Positions 17,731 through 25,993 of a stretch of 64,000 nucleotides of DNA are shown here, one piece after another. Origin of the DNA: Burkholderiales bacterium (lineage in GTDB: Bacteria; Pseudomonadota; Gammaproteobacteria; Burkholderiales; Ga0077523); NCBI GenBank assembly GCA_019745565.1, contig JAIESW010000021.1:1-64000 (forward strand), read 5' to 3'. The notes under the pieces are model-generated. The model was not told where the DNA came from. It saw only the letters and a program-made list of their open reading frames with translations, and searched no databases. Made by a program: the position numbers and the translations under genes. The stretch's first letter is position 1. Every line of letters starts with the position of its first letter.

Positions 17731-18212
17731 CCCAGGAAGTGGCCAAGAACACGGTGGTATCCCTCAACTACGAACTGCTCGACACAGACGGCAAGGTGAT
17801 CGAGAAGACCGATCGCCCCATCAGCTACCTGCACGGCGGCTACGACGGCATCTTTCCCCGTGTGGAAGAGGCCCTGCACGGGCGCAAGACGGGGGAGAGC
17901 TGCTCCGTGAAGCTCGCGCCGGACGATGCCTTCGGTGAGTACGACAAGGAGCTGATCCGCACCGAGCCGCGCAACCTGTTTCCCAAGAACGTGCAGGTGG
18001 GCATGCAGTTCGAAGGGGCGGCCGAGGGTTCGAAGCAGGTGATGATCTACACCGTCACCAGCATCGCCGACGACAAGATCGTGGTGGACGCGAATCATCC
18101 CCTGGCCGGCAAGACCGTGCAGTTCTCCTGCACCATCACGGATGTGCGCCTGGCCACCCAGGAGGAGCTGCACCACGGCCACGTGCACGGGCCGGGCGGC
18201 CATCATCACTGA
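17727..18212 (+). CDS. slyD: FKBP-type peptidyl-prolyl isomerase SlyD
   Basis: SlyD is a cytoplasmic prolyl isomerase, chaperone and Ni(II)-binding metallochaperone. The FKBP fold and IF insert are evident (VVSLNYELLDTDGKVIEKTDRPISYLHGGYDGIFPRVEEALHGRKTGE, then DDAFGEYDKELI). The C-terminus is His-rich but short (HHGHVHGPGGHHH). The 161-residue length is slightly under E. coli SlyD because of the shorter metal tail. The nickel link fits the NikR and nickel transporter genes later in the window. Confidence 0.93.
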   Translation: MTQEVAKNTVVSLNYELLDTDGKVIEKTDRPISYLHGGYDGIFPRVEEALHGRKTGESCSVKLAPDDAFGEYDKELIRTEPRNLFPKNVQVGMQFEGAAEGSKQVMIYTVTSIADDKIVVDANHPLAGKTVQFSCTITDVRLATQEELHHGHVHGPGGHHH

Positions 18213-18238
18213 CCGCGGAAACCCCGCGGCGGATGCGA

Positions 18239-18260
18239 CGGGCTGACTGCGGTCAGCCCG
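18239..18260. terminator. Hairpin between convergent slyD and ABC permease
   Basis: CGGGCTGAC and GTCAGCCCG form a perfect 9-bp stem with a TGCG loop in the gap between two convergent genes. No strong T-run follows on either side, so termination is likely but unproven. Confidence 0.45.
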
Positions 18261-18268
18261 CTTGAGCG

Positions 18269-19078
18269 TCAGCCGGTTTTCTTTCCGGTGAGCACCCGGA
18301 TCACGGAATCGAACGCGGTCTCGCCGGAGAAGCGCACGCAGGCGATGGTCACCGCCACGATGGTGAAGCCGGCGAGCACGGCGGCATCGAGCGCCACGGA
18401 GAAATCCGGCGCGAAGCGTCCTTCGACGCCCGTCAGCAGGGCGTGCTTCAGCAGGTCCACGCCATAGGTGTACGGGTTCGCCATGGCCACCACCCGCAGC
18501 CATGGCGGGAGCTGGGTGATGGGGTAGAGCGATCCGCTCAGGAAGAACACCGGGAAGATCACGAAGTTCATCAGCGCGGCGAAATTGTCGAGCGTCTTCG
18601 TGAAGGCCGCCGCGAGCATGCCGATGCCGGCGCACGCGAACGGGACCAGCAGCAGTCCCAGCAACAGCACCGGGACGTCGATCGCGGTGAAGCGCAGGTA
18701 GCCCAGCAACGCGAGCAGTACCATCAGCAACAGCGCCTGCAGCAGCGCCGCGACCACGGCGCTCAAGGTCTTCACGATCACGATCCAGTAGTGCGCGAAC
18801 GGAGCGATCACCAGCATGCGCATCACGCCGGATTCCTTGTCGTACACCATGGTGAGGGCGGAGAGCATCGCCCCGAACAGCATGGTCATGCCGAGCACGC
18901 CCGGTGCGAGGAACTGCTGGTAGGAAAGGCCTCCGGCACTCCCGAGCACGGCACCGAAGCCCGAGCCGATCACCAGCAGCCAGATCAAGGGTCGCACCAT
19001 GGAGGCCAGCAGGCGCGTGCGTTGGCGACCGAGCTTCAGCACCTCGCGCTGGAGTACCGCGAGAATGGGCCGAGCCAT
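18269..19078 (-). CDS. ABC-2 type transporter permease (PQQ-locus, PedC-like)
   Basis: This is a membrane subunit of an ABC exporter, 269 residues with six predicted hydrophobic segments. It has the ABC-2 signature region near the C-terminus (NFVIFPVFFLSGSLYPITQLPPWLRVVAMANPYTYGVDLLKHALL). ATG at 19078 starts MARPILAVLQREVLKLGRQR. It follows the ATPase gene by 2 bases, which in turn overlaps pqqE. ABC pairs beside PQQ-dependent alcohol oxidation genes (ped type) are a known association; the cargo here is not established. Confidence 0.85.
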   Translation of the reverse strand: MARPILAVLQREVLKLGRQRTRLLASMVRPLIWLLVIGSGFGAVLGSAGGLSYQQFLAPGVLGMTMLFGAMLSALTMVYDKESGVMRMLVIAPFAHYWIVIVKTLSAVVAALLQALLLMVLLALLGYLRFTAIDVPVLLLGLLLVPFACAGIGMLAAAFTKTLDNFAALMNFVIFPVFFLSGSLYPITQLPPWLRVVAMANPYTYGVDLLKHALLTGVEGRFAPDFSVALDAAVLAGFTIVAVTIACVRFSGETAFDSVIRVLTGKKTG

Positions 19079-19080
19079 GC

Positions 19081-20016
19081 TCACGGTCGGCCTCCGGGGA
19101 GATCGGCGCCGGCGTGCACCCACAGGAACACGTCGTTCAGGTTGGGGCGGCGCACGCGCATGGCAGTGACCAGATCGCCCAGTTCGTCCTGCAGGCGCGC
19201 GAGCGGTGCGGTGTCCTCGTGGCCGTGCAGGAACAGGGCGGTGTTGCCCTCCTTGAGACCCTTGCCGAGCGTGGGTCGCGCCCGTTCCAGCAACGCGTCG
19301 ATGTCGCGGCTCTCGAACTCGACGGTATGGCGTCCGAGATTCTCCACGAGTGAGCGAGGGGCGCCCTGGGTGACGAGCCGCCCCTTGCGGATGAAGGCGA
19401 CGCGTTCGCAGGCGTCGGCTTCCTCGAGGTAATGCGTGGTCAGCAGCACCGTCATGCGATTGCGCTGGCGCAGTCCTTCGATGAACCGCCAGATGCGCCG
19501 CCGGACCGGAATGTCGAGGCCGATGGTGGGCTCGTCCAGGAACAGCACTCGCGGCTCGTGGATCACGCCGCGGATGATGTCCAGCGCCCGACGTTGTCCG
19601 CCGGACAGCGCCGCGGTCGGAGCATGGAACTTGTCCGCGATGCCGAACAGGTCGAGCAGCGCCTTGGCGCGGCGCTCGATCTCCGCTTTCGGCAGACCGT
19701 ACAACATCCCGGCGAACCGCAGGTTCTCCGCGACCGACAGCGTGCGATCGAGCGCGGATTCCTGAAACACGAGGCCGATCTGACCGCGGGCCTTGACCGG
19801 GTCGGTGCCGACATCGAAACCCGCCACGCGCGCCGATCCCGCCGTGGGTCGCACTAGCGTGGCCAGCATGTGGATGGTGGTGGTCTTGCCGGAGCCGTTG
19901 GGGCCGAGCAGGCCGAAGAATTCGCCTTCGCCGATCTCGAGGTCGAGACCGTCCACCGCCACGACCTCACCGTAGCGGCGCGCCAGGCCCTGCGCCTGGA
20001 TGGCGCAGGACGTCAT
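19081..20016 (-). CDS. ABC transporter ATP-binding protein (PQQ-locus type)
   Basis: This is the nucleotide-binding subunit for the adjacent permease, 311 residues. Walker A is LLGPNGSGKTTTIHML (about residue 40), the signature is ALSGGQRRALDIIRGVIHEPRVLFLDEPTIGLD, and the switch His is in VLLTTHYLEEADACERVAFI. The C-terminal extension (HTVEFESRDIDALLERARP...LNDVFLWVHAG) is usual for ABC-2 exporters. Its ATG overlaps the pqqE stop (ATGA), a strong sign of coupling to PQQ synthesis. Confidence 0.92.
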   Translation of the reverse strand: MTSCAIQAQGLARRYGEVVAVDGLDLEIGEGEFFGLLGPNGSGKTTTIHMLATLVRPTAGSARVAGFDVGTDPVKARGQIGLVFQESALDRTLSVAENLRFAGMLYGLPKAEIERRAKALLDLFGIADKFHAPTAALSGGQRRALDIIRGVIHEPRVLFLDEPTIGLDIPVRRRIWRFIEGLRQRNRMTVLLTTHYLEEADACERVAFIRKGRLVTQGAPRSLVENLGRHTVEFESRDIDALLERARPTLGKGLKEGNTALFLHGHEDTAPLARLQDELGDLVTAMRVRRPNLNDVFLWVHAGADLPGGRP

Positions 20017-21176
20017 GTCACCGGCGTGGTGTCGGTCTTTTTCGCGGACAGCAGGCGCGAATTGCGATCGTCGCGGAACACGATCGGCTTCACGTTCGGC
20101 GGCAGTGTGGGCCGATCCGCCTTTTCGACGGCCTCGGTGATCAGGTGGTGGTGCGGCGAGAGATCGCAGACCGGGTCGGCGTTGCGGGCATCGCCGGTCA
20201 GCATGTACGCCTGACAGCGGCAGCCGCCGAAGTCCTTCTCCTTGTCCGGACAAGTGCGACAGGGCTCCTGCATCCACGCATCACCCCGGTAGGCGTTGAA
20301 GCCGGGCGAGTCGTACCAGATCCACTTGAGGTCGTGATCGCGCGCGCTCGGGAACGTGAGCCCCGGCAGCATGCGTGCCTCGTGGCACGGCAGCACCACA
20401 CCATCGGAGGTCACGGTGATGAAGAGCGAACCCCAGCCGTTCATGCAGGCCTTGGGCCGCGTGGAGTGATAGTCGGGGACCACGAAGTAGACCTTGATCT
20501 TGTCACCGACGCGTTCACGGAACTTGTTCGTGACTTCTTCGGCGCGCCTCAACTGATCGTGGCTCGGCAGCAACTGGTCGCGGTTCTCGAAGGCCCACGC
20601 GTAGTACTGGGTGTTGGCGAGTTCGACGTATTCCGCACCGAGCTGCTCGGCCATCTCGAGGATCTGCTGCGTGTGGTCGATGTTGTGACGGTGCAGCACG
20701 CAGTTGAACACCATCGGGTAGTCGTACTTCTGGATCAGCTCGGCGACGCGCTTCTTCAGCTCGAAGGTCTTGGTGCTGGAGAGCCAGTCGTTCATCTCCC
20801 GCGTCGAATCCTGGAACGAGAGCTGGATGTGATCCAGGCCGCCTTCCTTGAACGCGGCGATGCGCTTTTCCGTGAGACCCACGCCCGACGTGATCAGGTT
20901 CGTGTAGTAGCCCAGCTTGCGCGCCTCGGCGATCATGATCTCGAGGTCGTCGCGCATCAGCGGCTCGCCGCCGGAGAAACCGAGCTGGGTCGCGCCCAGC
21001 TCACGGCCCTCGCGCAGGACCTTCAGCCATTCCTCGGTCGTGAGCTCGGGGCCGTAGGTCGCGTAGTCCGTCGGGTTGTAGCAGAAGACGCAGTGCAGAG
21101 GGCACTTGTAGGTGACCTCGGCCAGCAGCCATAGGGGATTACCCGGCCGCTTTGGGTTTGATCCAGCCGTTTCCAT
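20013..21176 (-). CDS. pqqE: PqqA peptide cyclase (radical SAM) PqqE
   Basis: PqqE forms the Glu-Tyr carbon-carbon crosslink in PqqA. The 387-residue enzyme has the radical-SAM CxxxCxxC in TYKCPLHCVFCYNP (about residue 28) and GFSGGEPLMRDDLEIM. The C-terminal SPASM auxiliary-cluster cysteines are in CMNGWGSLF, VVLPCHEARMLPG and CRTCPDKEKDFGGCRCQAY. The start METAGSNPKRPGNPLWLLAEVTY overlaps the pqqD end by 38 bases, longer than usual. A later start cannot be excluded, but the family motif LWLLAEVTY begins almost at once. Confidence 0.97.
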   Translation of the reverse strand: METAGSNPKRPGNPLWLLAEVTYKCPLHCVFCYNPTDYATYGPELTTEEWLKVLREGRELGATQLGFSGGEPLMRDDLEIMIAEARKLGYYTNLITSGVGLTEKRIAAFKEGGLDHIQLSFQDSTREMNDWLSSTKTFELKKRVAELIQKYDYPMVFNCVLHRHNIDHTQQILEMAEQLGAEYVELANTQYYAWAFENRDQLLPSHDQLRRAEEVTNKFRERVGDKIKVYFVVPDYHSTRPKACMNGWGSLFITVTSDGVVLPCHEARMLPGLTFPSARDHDLKWIWYDSPGFNAYRGDAWMQEPCRTCPDKEKDFGGCRCQAYMLTGDARNADPVCDLSPHHHLITEAVEKADRPTLPPNVKPIVFRDDRNSRLLSAKKTDTTPVT

Positions 21177-21438
21177 GCGCTACCTCCAGGAAGTCGACGA
21201 CATCGGCGCGCAGCTCGATGCCGGGGAACTGCTGCTCCAGCTCGGCCACGATGCCGTTCAGGCTGCGCGTCCCATCGACGCGTTTCATGATCTCTCCCGA
21301 ACTGCCCGGCAGCTTCACCATGCCTTCCGGGTAGAGGATCACGTGACAGTTTTGTGCCGGTTCCCACTGGAACCGGTAGTACTTCGCGATGTCGATCACC
21401 GCGTCGTGATCGAACGCGATTCTTTGCGGTTGTGCCAT
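21139..21438 (-). CDS. pqqD: PqqA-binding chaperone PqqD
   Basis: PqqD is the RiPP recognition element that presents PqqA to PqqE. The 99-residue product has the RRE-type pattern (YYRFQWEPAQNCHVILYPEGMVKLPGSSGEIMKRVDGTRSLNGIVAELEQQFPG, about 20-75). ATG at 21438 overlaps the pqqC stop (TGATG type). Its end reaches into pqqE. Confidence 0.95.
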   Translation of the reverse strand: MAQPQRIAFDHDAVIDIAKYYRFQWEPAQNCHVILYPEGMVKLPGSSGEIMKRVDGTRSLNGIVAELEQQFPGIELRADVVDFLEVAHGNGWIKPKAAG

Positions 21439-22157
21439 CAGAGCAGCTTCCGGTCGCCGATGCCGTAGTTGATGGCCATCGCGTCGCACATGGTCCACAG
21501 CACGTCGAGCTTGAACTGCAGGATGTCGAGCGCGCGCTCCTGCTGCTCGCGCGTCTTGAAGTACTGCAGCGTCACCCGCAGGCCGTGCTCCACGTCGCGC
21601 CGGGCTTCGGACAGGCGTTTGCGGAAGTACGCGTAGCCCGCCTGATCGATCCAGGGATAGTGCTGCGGCCAGTTGGCGAGACGCTCCTTGTGGATCTCCG
21701 GCGCGAACAGCTCGGTGAGCGAGGAACACACCGCTTCCTGCCAGGGGCGCGTGCGGCCGAAGTTGATGTACGCGTCGATCGCGAAGCGCACGCCTGGCAG
21801 CACGTGCTTGAGCGACGTGACCTCTGCGCGGTCCAGTCCGACGGCATCGGCGAGCGTCAACCACGCTTCGATGCCGCCCTCGTCGCCCGTGGTGCCGTCG
21901 TGGTCGATGATGCGCTGGATCCACAGCCGGCGATGCTCCCGATCCGGCATGTTCGACATGATCCCGGCGTCCTTGATCGGGATCGCGATCTGGTAGTAGA
22001 AGCGGTTGCACACCCAGCCCTGGATCTGCTCCTTCGTGAGCTTCCCGCTGTTCATCGCCACGTGGTACGGGTGGTAGATGTGATAGCGGCTGCCTTTCGC
22101 GCGCAAATGCGCTTCGAATTCTTCCTTGGTCCACGGCAGATTCTCGGCGGCGCCCAT
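21438..22157 (-). CDS. pqqC: Pyrroloquinoline-quinone synthase PqqC
   Basis: PqqC is the cofactor-less oxidase that closes the final ring and oxidises the intermediate to PQQ. In 239 residues it shows the TenA/PqqC helical fold with [64 protein letters not shown] (about 25-88) and conserved His/Tyr/Arg residues. ATG at 22157 has GGGGGAG before it and was preferred over an upstream in-frame ATG. Confidence 0.97.
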   Translation of the reverse strand: MGAAENLPWTKEEFEAHLRAKGSRYHIYHPYHVAMNSGKLTKEQIQGWVCNRFYYQIAIPIKDAGIMSNMPDREHRRLWIQRIIDHDGTTGDEGGIEAWLTLADAVGLDRAEVTSLKHVLPGVRFAIDAYINFGRTRPWQEAVCSSLTELFAPEIHKERLANWPQHYPWIDQAGYAYFRKRLSEARRDVEHGLRVTLQYFKTREQQERALDILQFKLDVLWTMCDAMAINYGIGDRKLL

Positions 22158-22167
22158 GGTTCTCCCC

Positions 22168-23082
22168 CTACAAGGTGATGTCCATTCCGTCGAACGCAAC
22201 CTCGATGCGATGGCGCGCGAGTTCCGCGCGCTCGGTCGAGTCCTCGTTCAGGATCGGGTTGGTGTTGTTGATGTGGATGAGGATCTTGCGGCTCGCGCGC
22301 AGCGGATCGAGCACGTCGATCATGCCGCCCGGGCCCGACTGCGGCAGATGGCCGATGTCGCGGGCGTGCTTCTTCGAGATACCGAGCCGCACCATCTCGT
22401 CGTCGGTCCAGAACGTGCCGTCGACCATCACGCAATCGGCCTGTTCCAGGAACGGTTTCAGATGCGGTTCGATTTCGCCCAGGCCGGGTGCGTAGAACAC
22501 GTTCTTCCCGGTGCGCGTATCGGTGATACGCATGCCGATGTTGTCGCCCTCGTGCGGATTCTCGCGGTGCGGCGAGTAGGGCGGCGCCTTGCTCTTGAGC
22601 GGCACGGCGGTGAACGAGAGGTGCTCGCCACCCGGAACCTCGAACTTGCTGCCGGCGGCGGTGGGCAGCGGGTGCCAGTTCACGCCGCAGTAGTGGCCGA
22701 GGATGTTGAACAGCGGATTGCCCGTGGTCATGTCCTCGTGGACCATGTCGGTGCAGAAAAGCTCCAGCGGCTTGCCTTCGCGCAGCATGAGGAGGCCGGT
22801 GGTGTGGTCGATCTGTCCGTCCATCAGGATCACCGAACGGATGCCTGTGTCACGCAGGCTGCGCGCCGGTTGCAGGGCGGGGAAGCCGCGGATCTGCTGC
22901 AGGATGTCGGGCGACGCGTTGAACAGCACCCAATCCACCTCGTTGCCGCTCACCGCGATGGACGACTGGGTGCGCGCCTGTGCCCGGACGGTGCCCTTGC
23001 GCAGTCCGTCGCAATTGGGACAGTTGCAATTCCACTGCGGGAAGCCGCCCCCCGCGGCTGCTCCGAGAACTCTGATTCTCAT
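22168..23082 (-). CDS. pqqB: PQQ biosynthesis protein PqqB
   Basis: PqqB is a metallo-beta-lactamase-fold protein, proposed to hydroxylate the crosslinked Glu-Tyr intermediate. The 304-residue sequence starts [24 protein letters not shown] and has [21 protein letters not shown] and [15 protein letters not shown], both family signatures. It is separated from pqqA by a transcription attenuator. Confidence 0.97.
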   Translation of the reverse strand: MRIRVLGAAAGGGFPQWNCNCPNCDGLRKGTVRAQARTQSSIAVSGNEVDWVLFNASPDILQQIRGFPALQPARSLRDTGIRSVILMDGQIDHTTGLLMLREGKPLELFCTDMVHEDMTTGNPLFNILGHYCGVNWHPLPTAAGSKFEVPGGEHLSFTAVPLKSKAPPYSPHRENPHEGDNIGMRITDTRTGKNVFYAPGLGEIEPHLKPFLEQADCVMVDGTFWTDDEMVRLGISKKHARDIGHLPQSGPGGMIDVLDPLRASRKILIHINNTNPILNEDSTERAELARHRIEVAFDGMDITL

Positions 23083-23133
23083 GCTGGTATCTCACGTGCG
23101 GTGCTGGGCCCCGGATGGTGGACCCGGGCACTC

Positions 23134-23165
23134 AAAAACGAAAGCCCCGTTGACCGGGGCTTTCG
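23134..23165 (-). terminator. Attenuator between pqqA and pqqB
   Basis: An 11-bp perfect stem (CGAAAGCCCCG with its complement) and a 5-base loop are followed on the minus strand by TTTTTGAG. Partial termination here would give much more pqqA message than pqqBCDE message, as expected for a substrate peptide. Confidence 0.85.
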
Positions 23166-23182
23166 TCGGCCTGCCGCGTGAC

Positions 23183-23254
23183 TTAGCGGTTGGCGATGTA
23201 CATCGTGACTTCGAAGCCGAAACGCATTTCGGTGTACTCAGGCTTGTTCCACAT
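23183..23254 (-). CDS. pqqA: PQQ precursor peptide PqqA, copy 1
   Basis: This 23-residue peptide, MWNKPEYTEMRFGFEVTMYI followed by ANR, carries the Glu and Tyr of the ExxxY motif (E-V-T-M-Y) that become PQQ. GGAGGT lies 5 bases before ATG. It heads pqqBCDE and ends 18 bases before the attenuator stem. A second gene for exactly the same peptide lies at 28577-28648; the two coding sequences differ at one base (ATC versus ATT). Confidence 0.97.
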   Translation of the reverse strand: MWNKPEYTEMRFGFEVTMYIANR

Positions 23255-23476
23255 GGTGACCTCCAGATGTTAGAGTTTCGAGTCTTGCGGCGCGAACGCC
23301 GCCCGGGTGAGCGATACCGGGATCCGCGCGGAGGACCAGCGGGCGAAGATGGCTTGGCAATCGATCGCTCGATTGCCGCGCTGCACCGTCACCATCCGGC
23401 CACACTCCCGTTATCTCGGGAATCAAGTGTCCGGGAAGGGACCGCGCGCATCACACACAAAAATCAGCAATGTGGC

Positions 23477-23493
23477 CTCATGATTATCATGAG
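23477..23493. promoter_or_regulatory. 17-bp palindrome, copy 1 (candidate operator)
   Basis: CTCATGATTATCATGAG is a perfect inverted repeat of two 8-base arms around one base. It lies 24 bases before tonB and 223 bases before pqqA copy 1, in the divergent region between them. A near-identical palindrome lies upstream of pqqA copy 2 at 28428-28444, which suggests a shared regulator. Confidence 0.6.
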
Positions 23494-23517
23494 TTTGGAC
23501 GGTAGGGCTTTGACGGG

Positions 23518-25008
23518 ATGAATGCGCCTCCCTACGCTCGGCCCATGGATCGACCGATTTCCACCGCCGCCCGACCGTGGCGTCCTGAAGCTGCACCGGA
23601 GTGGTACGCCGACCGCCTGTTCCTGGCCGCGCTCGCGATCTCCGTCGTGTTCCACATGGTCAACGTGGTCGTGCTGCCGAAGCTTCTGAAGTCGCCGAAG
23701 TTCGTCGAGAAGCCGCCGCTCGTGGTGGAACTGATCCAGCCGAAGAAGCCGGAGCCGCCGCCCGAACCACCGAAGAAGGTGGAACCCCCGCCCAAGCCGA
23801 AGCCCAAACCCGTGGCTGCGGTGAAGGTCCCGCAGCCGGTTGCGAAGGTGGAACCGAAGTTGGAAGCGCGGCCCGAGTTGAAGCCGATGCCGGTGCCGGA
23901 AACGAAACCGCAGGTGCAGCCGCCACCGCGCGCGGAAGTCCGGCCGCAGGTGCCGCAACAGGTGCGTCCCGAGCTTCGTCCCGAACCTCGCATCGAGGCG
24001 CGCACGGCGATCACGCCGGAACCGATTCCGGCAGTGAAGCCGCAGGTGCAGCCGGAAGTACGCCCTGAAGTAAAGCCGGAAGTGCGCCCGGAGCTGAAGC
24101 CCACTGCGCGCCCCGAAGCGCGAGTCGAGCCGCGGCTGGAGGCGCGTACACCCGTAGCGCCGACGCCGGTCCCCGAGGTGAAGCCGACGCCGCGTCCCGA
24201 ACCGAGGCACGAGGTGCGGCCGGAGGTACGGCCCGATGTGCGGCCGGATCCGCACCCGTCCTTGCAGACCGCGCCGGTATTGACGGCGCGTACCGAATCG
24301 CCCGTGGAAGTGCAGGTGCCGACAGCACCGCCGCCACGGCCCGAAGCGCCCACGGCGCGTGTGGAGCCGCGTCCCGAAGTGTCGGCGAGCAAGCCGGCGC
24401 CGGTCGTTGCCGCCCCCGCCGCGCCTACGGCATCCGTGGCACCACCGTTGCCGACGACGGCGCCGACGGTGACCCCGCAGGCAACCGCGCCGACCGCACG
24501 GGTGGAACCACGCCCCGAGGTGCAGACCAGCAAGCCCGCGCCGGTGGTTGCGGCGCCGGCTGTGACGGCCGCTGCGGTCGCGCCGCCGCCACCGACCGCT
24601 GCGCCCGCGGTGACCGCGCAGCCGACCGCACCGACAGCCCCAGCCCCCACGGCCGCCCGTCCCGGTCCTGCGAGGCCGGCTCCGACGGGTGCGCCGGCAA
24701 CGGCACCGATCGATCGCGGCATGCTCGAACGATATGGCCTGCTGCTGTCGCGGGAGATCGGCAAGGATCAAAAATATCCGCGCCGGGCTCAGCAGCTGGG
24801 GTGGCAGGGCACGACCGAAGTGCTTCTGCGCATGGGTGCGGATGCGAAGGTGAAGGATGTCAGCATCGCGAAATCGAGCGGTTACGACGTGCTTGACGAG
24901 GAAGCGCTGGAGAAGGTGCGGCGCGCGAAGCATCTGCCGCCGCCGCCGGAAGGATTCAAGGACCGCGAGTTCACGGTCCTGGTGCCGATCGTCTTCAAGC
25001 TCGAATGA
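23518..25008 (+). CDS. tonB: TonB-family energy transducer with long Pro-rich linker
   Basis: TonB proteins pass proton-motive force to outer-membrane receptors. The 496-residue product has an N-terminal membrane anchor (about 38-56, LFLAALAISVVFHMVNVVVLP). A periplasmic linker of about 350 residues follows, made of PEVRPEVKPEV and APTARVEPRPEV-type repeats, far longer than in E. coli TonB. The C-terminal TonB domain is YPRRAQQLGWQGTTEVLLRMGADAKVKDVSIAKSSGYDVLDEEALEKVR. A 47-residue unit is tandemly duplicated at 24349-24630. Its neighbour, the PqqU-like receptor, is a likely partner. Confidence 0.9.
   Translation: MNAPPYARPMDRPISTAARPWRPEAAPEWYADRLFLAALAISVVFHMVNVVVLPKLLKSPKFVEKPPLVVELIQPKKPEPPPEPPKKVEPPPKPKPKPVAAVKVPQPVAKVEPKLEARPELKPMPVPETKPQVQPPPRAEVRPQVPQQVRPELRPEPRIEARTAITPEPIPAVKPQVQPEVRPEVKPEVRPELKPTARPEARVEPRLEARTPVAPTPVPEVKPTPRPEPRHEVRPEVRPDVRPDPHPSLQTAPVLTARTESPVEVQVPTAPPPRPEAPTARVEPRPEVSASKPAPVVAAPAAPTASVAPPLPTTAPTVTPQATAPTARVEPRPEVQTSKPAPVVAAPAVTAAAVAPPPPTAAPAVTAQPTAPTAPAPTAARPGPARPAPTGAPATAPIDRGMLERYGLLLSREIGKDQKYPRRAQQLGWQGTTEVLLRMGADAKVKDVSIAKSSGYDVLDEEALEKVRRAKHLPPPPEGFKDREFTVLVPIVFKLE
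24349..24630 (+). repeat. Tandem 141-bp repeat inside tonB
   Basis: Two successive 47-codon units, both opening PTARVEPRPEV and containing SKPAPVVAAPA, occupy 24349-24489 and 24490-24630. They sit in the Pro-rich linker. The copies have diverged at the DNA level, mostly at third positions. Confidence 0.8.
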
Positions 25009-25039
25009 GCGTGCGTTCGCGCGGCGGCGTCGAGGCAGC

Positions 25040-25987
25040 GTGAGCACGCTCTATCCGCCGATCGAGCCGCACCGCTCGGGTCATCTCGACGTCGCCGGCG
25101 GGCATCGCATCTGGTTCGAGGTGAGCGGCAATCCTGCTGGCCGGCCGGTGCTGTTCCTGCACGGGGGCCCCGGCAGTTCGACCAAGCCCGACCATCGCCG
25201 CTATTTCGATCCGGCGCACTACCGCATCGTGCTGTTCGACCAGCGCGGTTGCGGCCTGAGCCAACCGGCGGGCGGCATCGAGAACAACACCACGGCCCAC
25301 CTCGTCGATGACATCGAGCGGCTACGCGTCGAGTTGGGTGTCGAACGCTGGCTGTTGTTCGGCGGTTCATGGGGCAGCACGCTCGCGCTCGCCTACGCGC
25401 AGACGCATCCGGGTCGGGTGGACCGCTTCATCCTGCGCGGCATCTTCCTCGCGTCTCATGCGGAACTCGACTGGTACTTCCTGGGTCTGCGGCAGTTCAT
25501 TCCCGAGGCCTGGAGCGAGCTGTGGAGCGTCGCGCCCGGTCGCCCGTGGCCGGAACTGGTGCGCTGGTACTACGCGAATCTCTACGGACCGTGGGCCGAT
25601 CAGGTGGCCGCGCGCTGGAGTGCGTTCGAGACAGCGGTCATGTCGATCGGCGAGGCCCAGCCGCTGGCGCCGCCGGCGGCCGCGGGTCCGGCACTGCTCG
25701 CCCGTGCCCGTGTGCAGGTGCACTATCTCGCGCACGACTGTTTCCTGCGCCCCGGGCAGCTGCTGGACGACATGCCTCGCATCGCGCATCTCCCGGCCAC
25801 GCTGCTGCACGGGCGGCAGGACTTCGTGTGCCCGCCGTCGACCGCCTACGATCTCGCACAGCGCTGGCCGCAGGCGCGGCTGACCTACGTGGAGCAGGCG
25901 AAGCATGCATCGTCCCATCCGGCGCTGGAGCGGGAGCTCGTCGCAGCCGCCGATGCTGCGCGCGCAGCTGAACGCGTTCCGGTCTGA
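25040..25987 (+). CDS. pip: Prolyl iminopeptidase (alpha/beta hydrolase, S33)
   Basis: The family removes N-terminal proline from peptides. The 315-residue enzyme has the oxyanion motif VLFLHGGPGSSTKPDHRRYFDP, DQRGCGLSQP, the nucleophile elbow LLFGGSWGSTLALAYAQTHP and the acid region LLHGRQDFVCPPSTAYDLA. The last motif reads YVEQAKHASSHP rather than the common GSGH-type ending, but a His is present. GTG at 25040 follows GAGG. The gene lies between tonB and the sensor kinase in the PQQ locus, so a role in peptide turnover there is possible but unproven. Confidence 0.88.
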   Translation: MSTLYPPIEPHRSGHLDVAGGHRIWFEVSGNPAGRPVLFLHGGPGSSTKPDHRRYFDPAHYRIVLFDQRGCGLSQPAGGIENNTTAHLVDDIERLRVELGVERWLLFGGSWGSTLALAYAQTHPGRVDRFILRGIFLASHAELDWYFLGLRQFIPEAWSELWSVAPGRPWPELVRWYYANLYGPWADQVAARWSAFETAVMSIGEAQPLAPPAAAGPALLARARVQVHYLAHDCFLRPGQLLDDMPRIAHLPATLLHGRQDFVCPPSTAYDLAQRWPQARLTYVEQAKHASSHPALERELVAAADAARAAERVPV

Positions 25988-25993
25988 GCGGCC

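Noticed and set aside
23760..24700. Short repeats in tonB as a possible CRISPR-like array
   Set aside because: The repeats are codon-level, irregular and in frame with a TonB linker, with no constant spacer structure.
23464..25047. Minus-strand frame rich in Arg/Leu/His repeats opposite tonB
   Set aside because: The repeat pattern merely mirrors the Pro-rich linker of tonB on the other strand.
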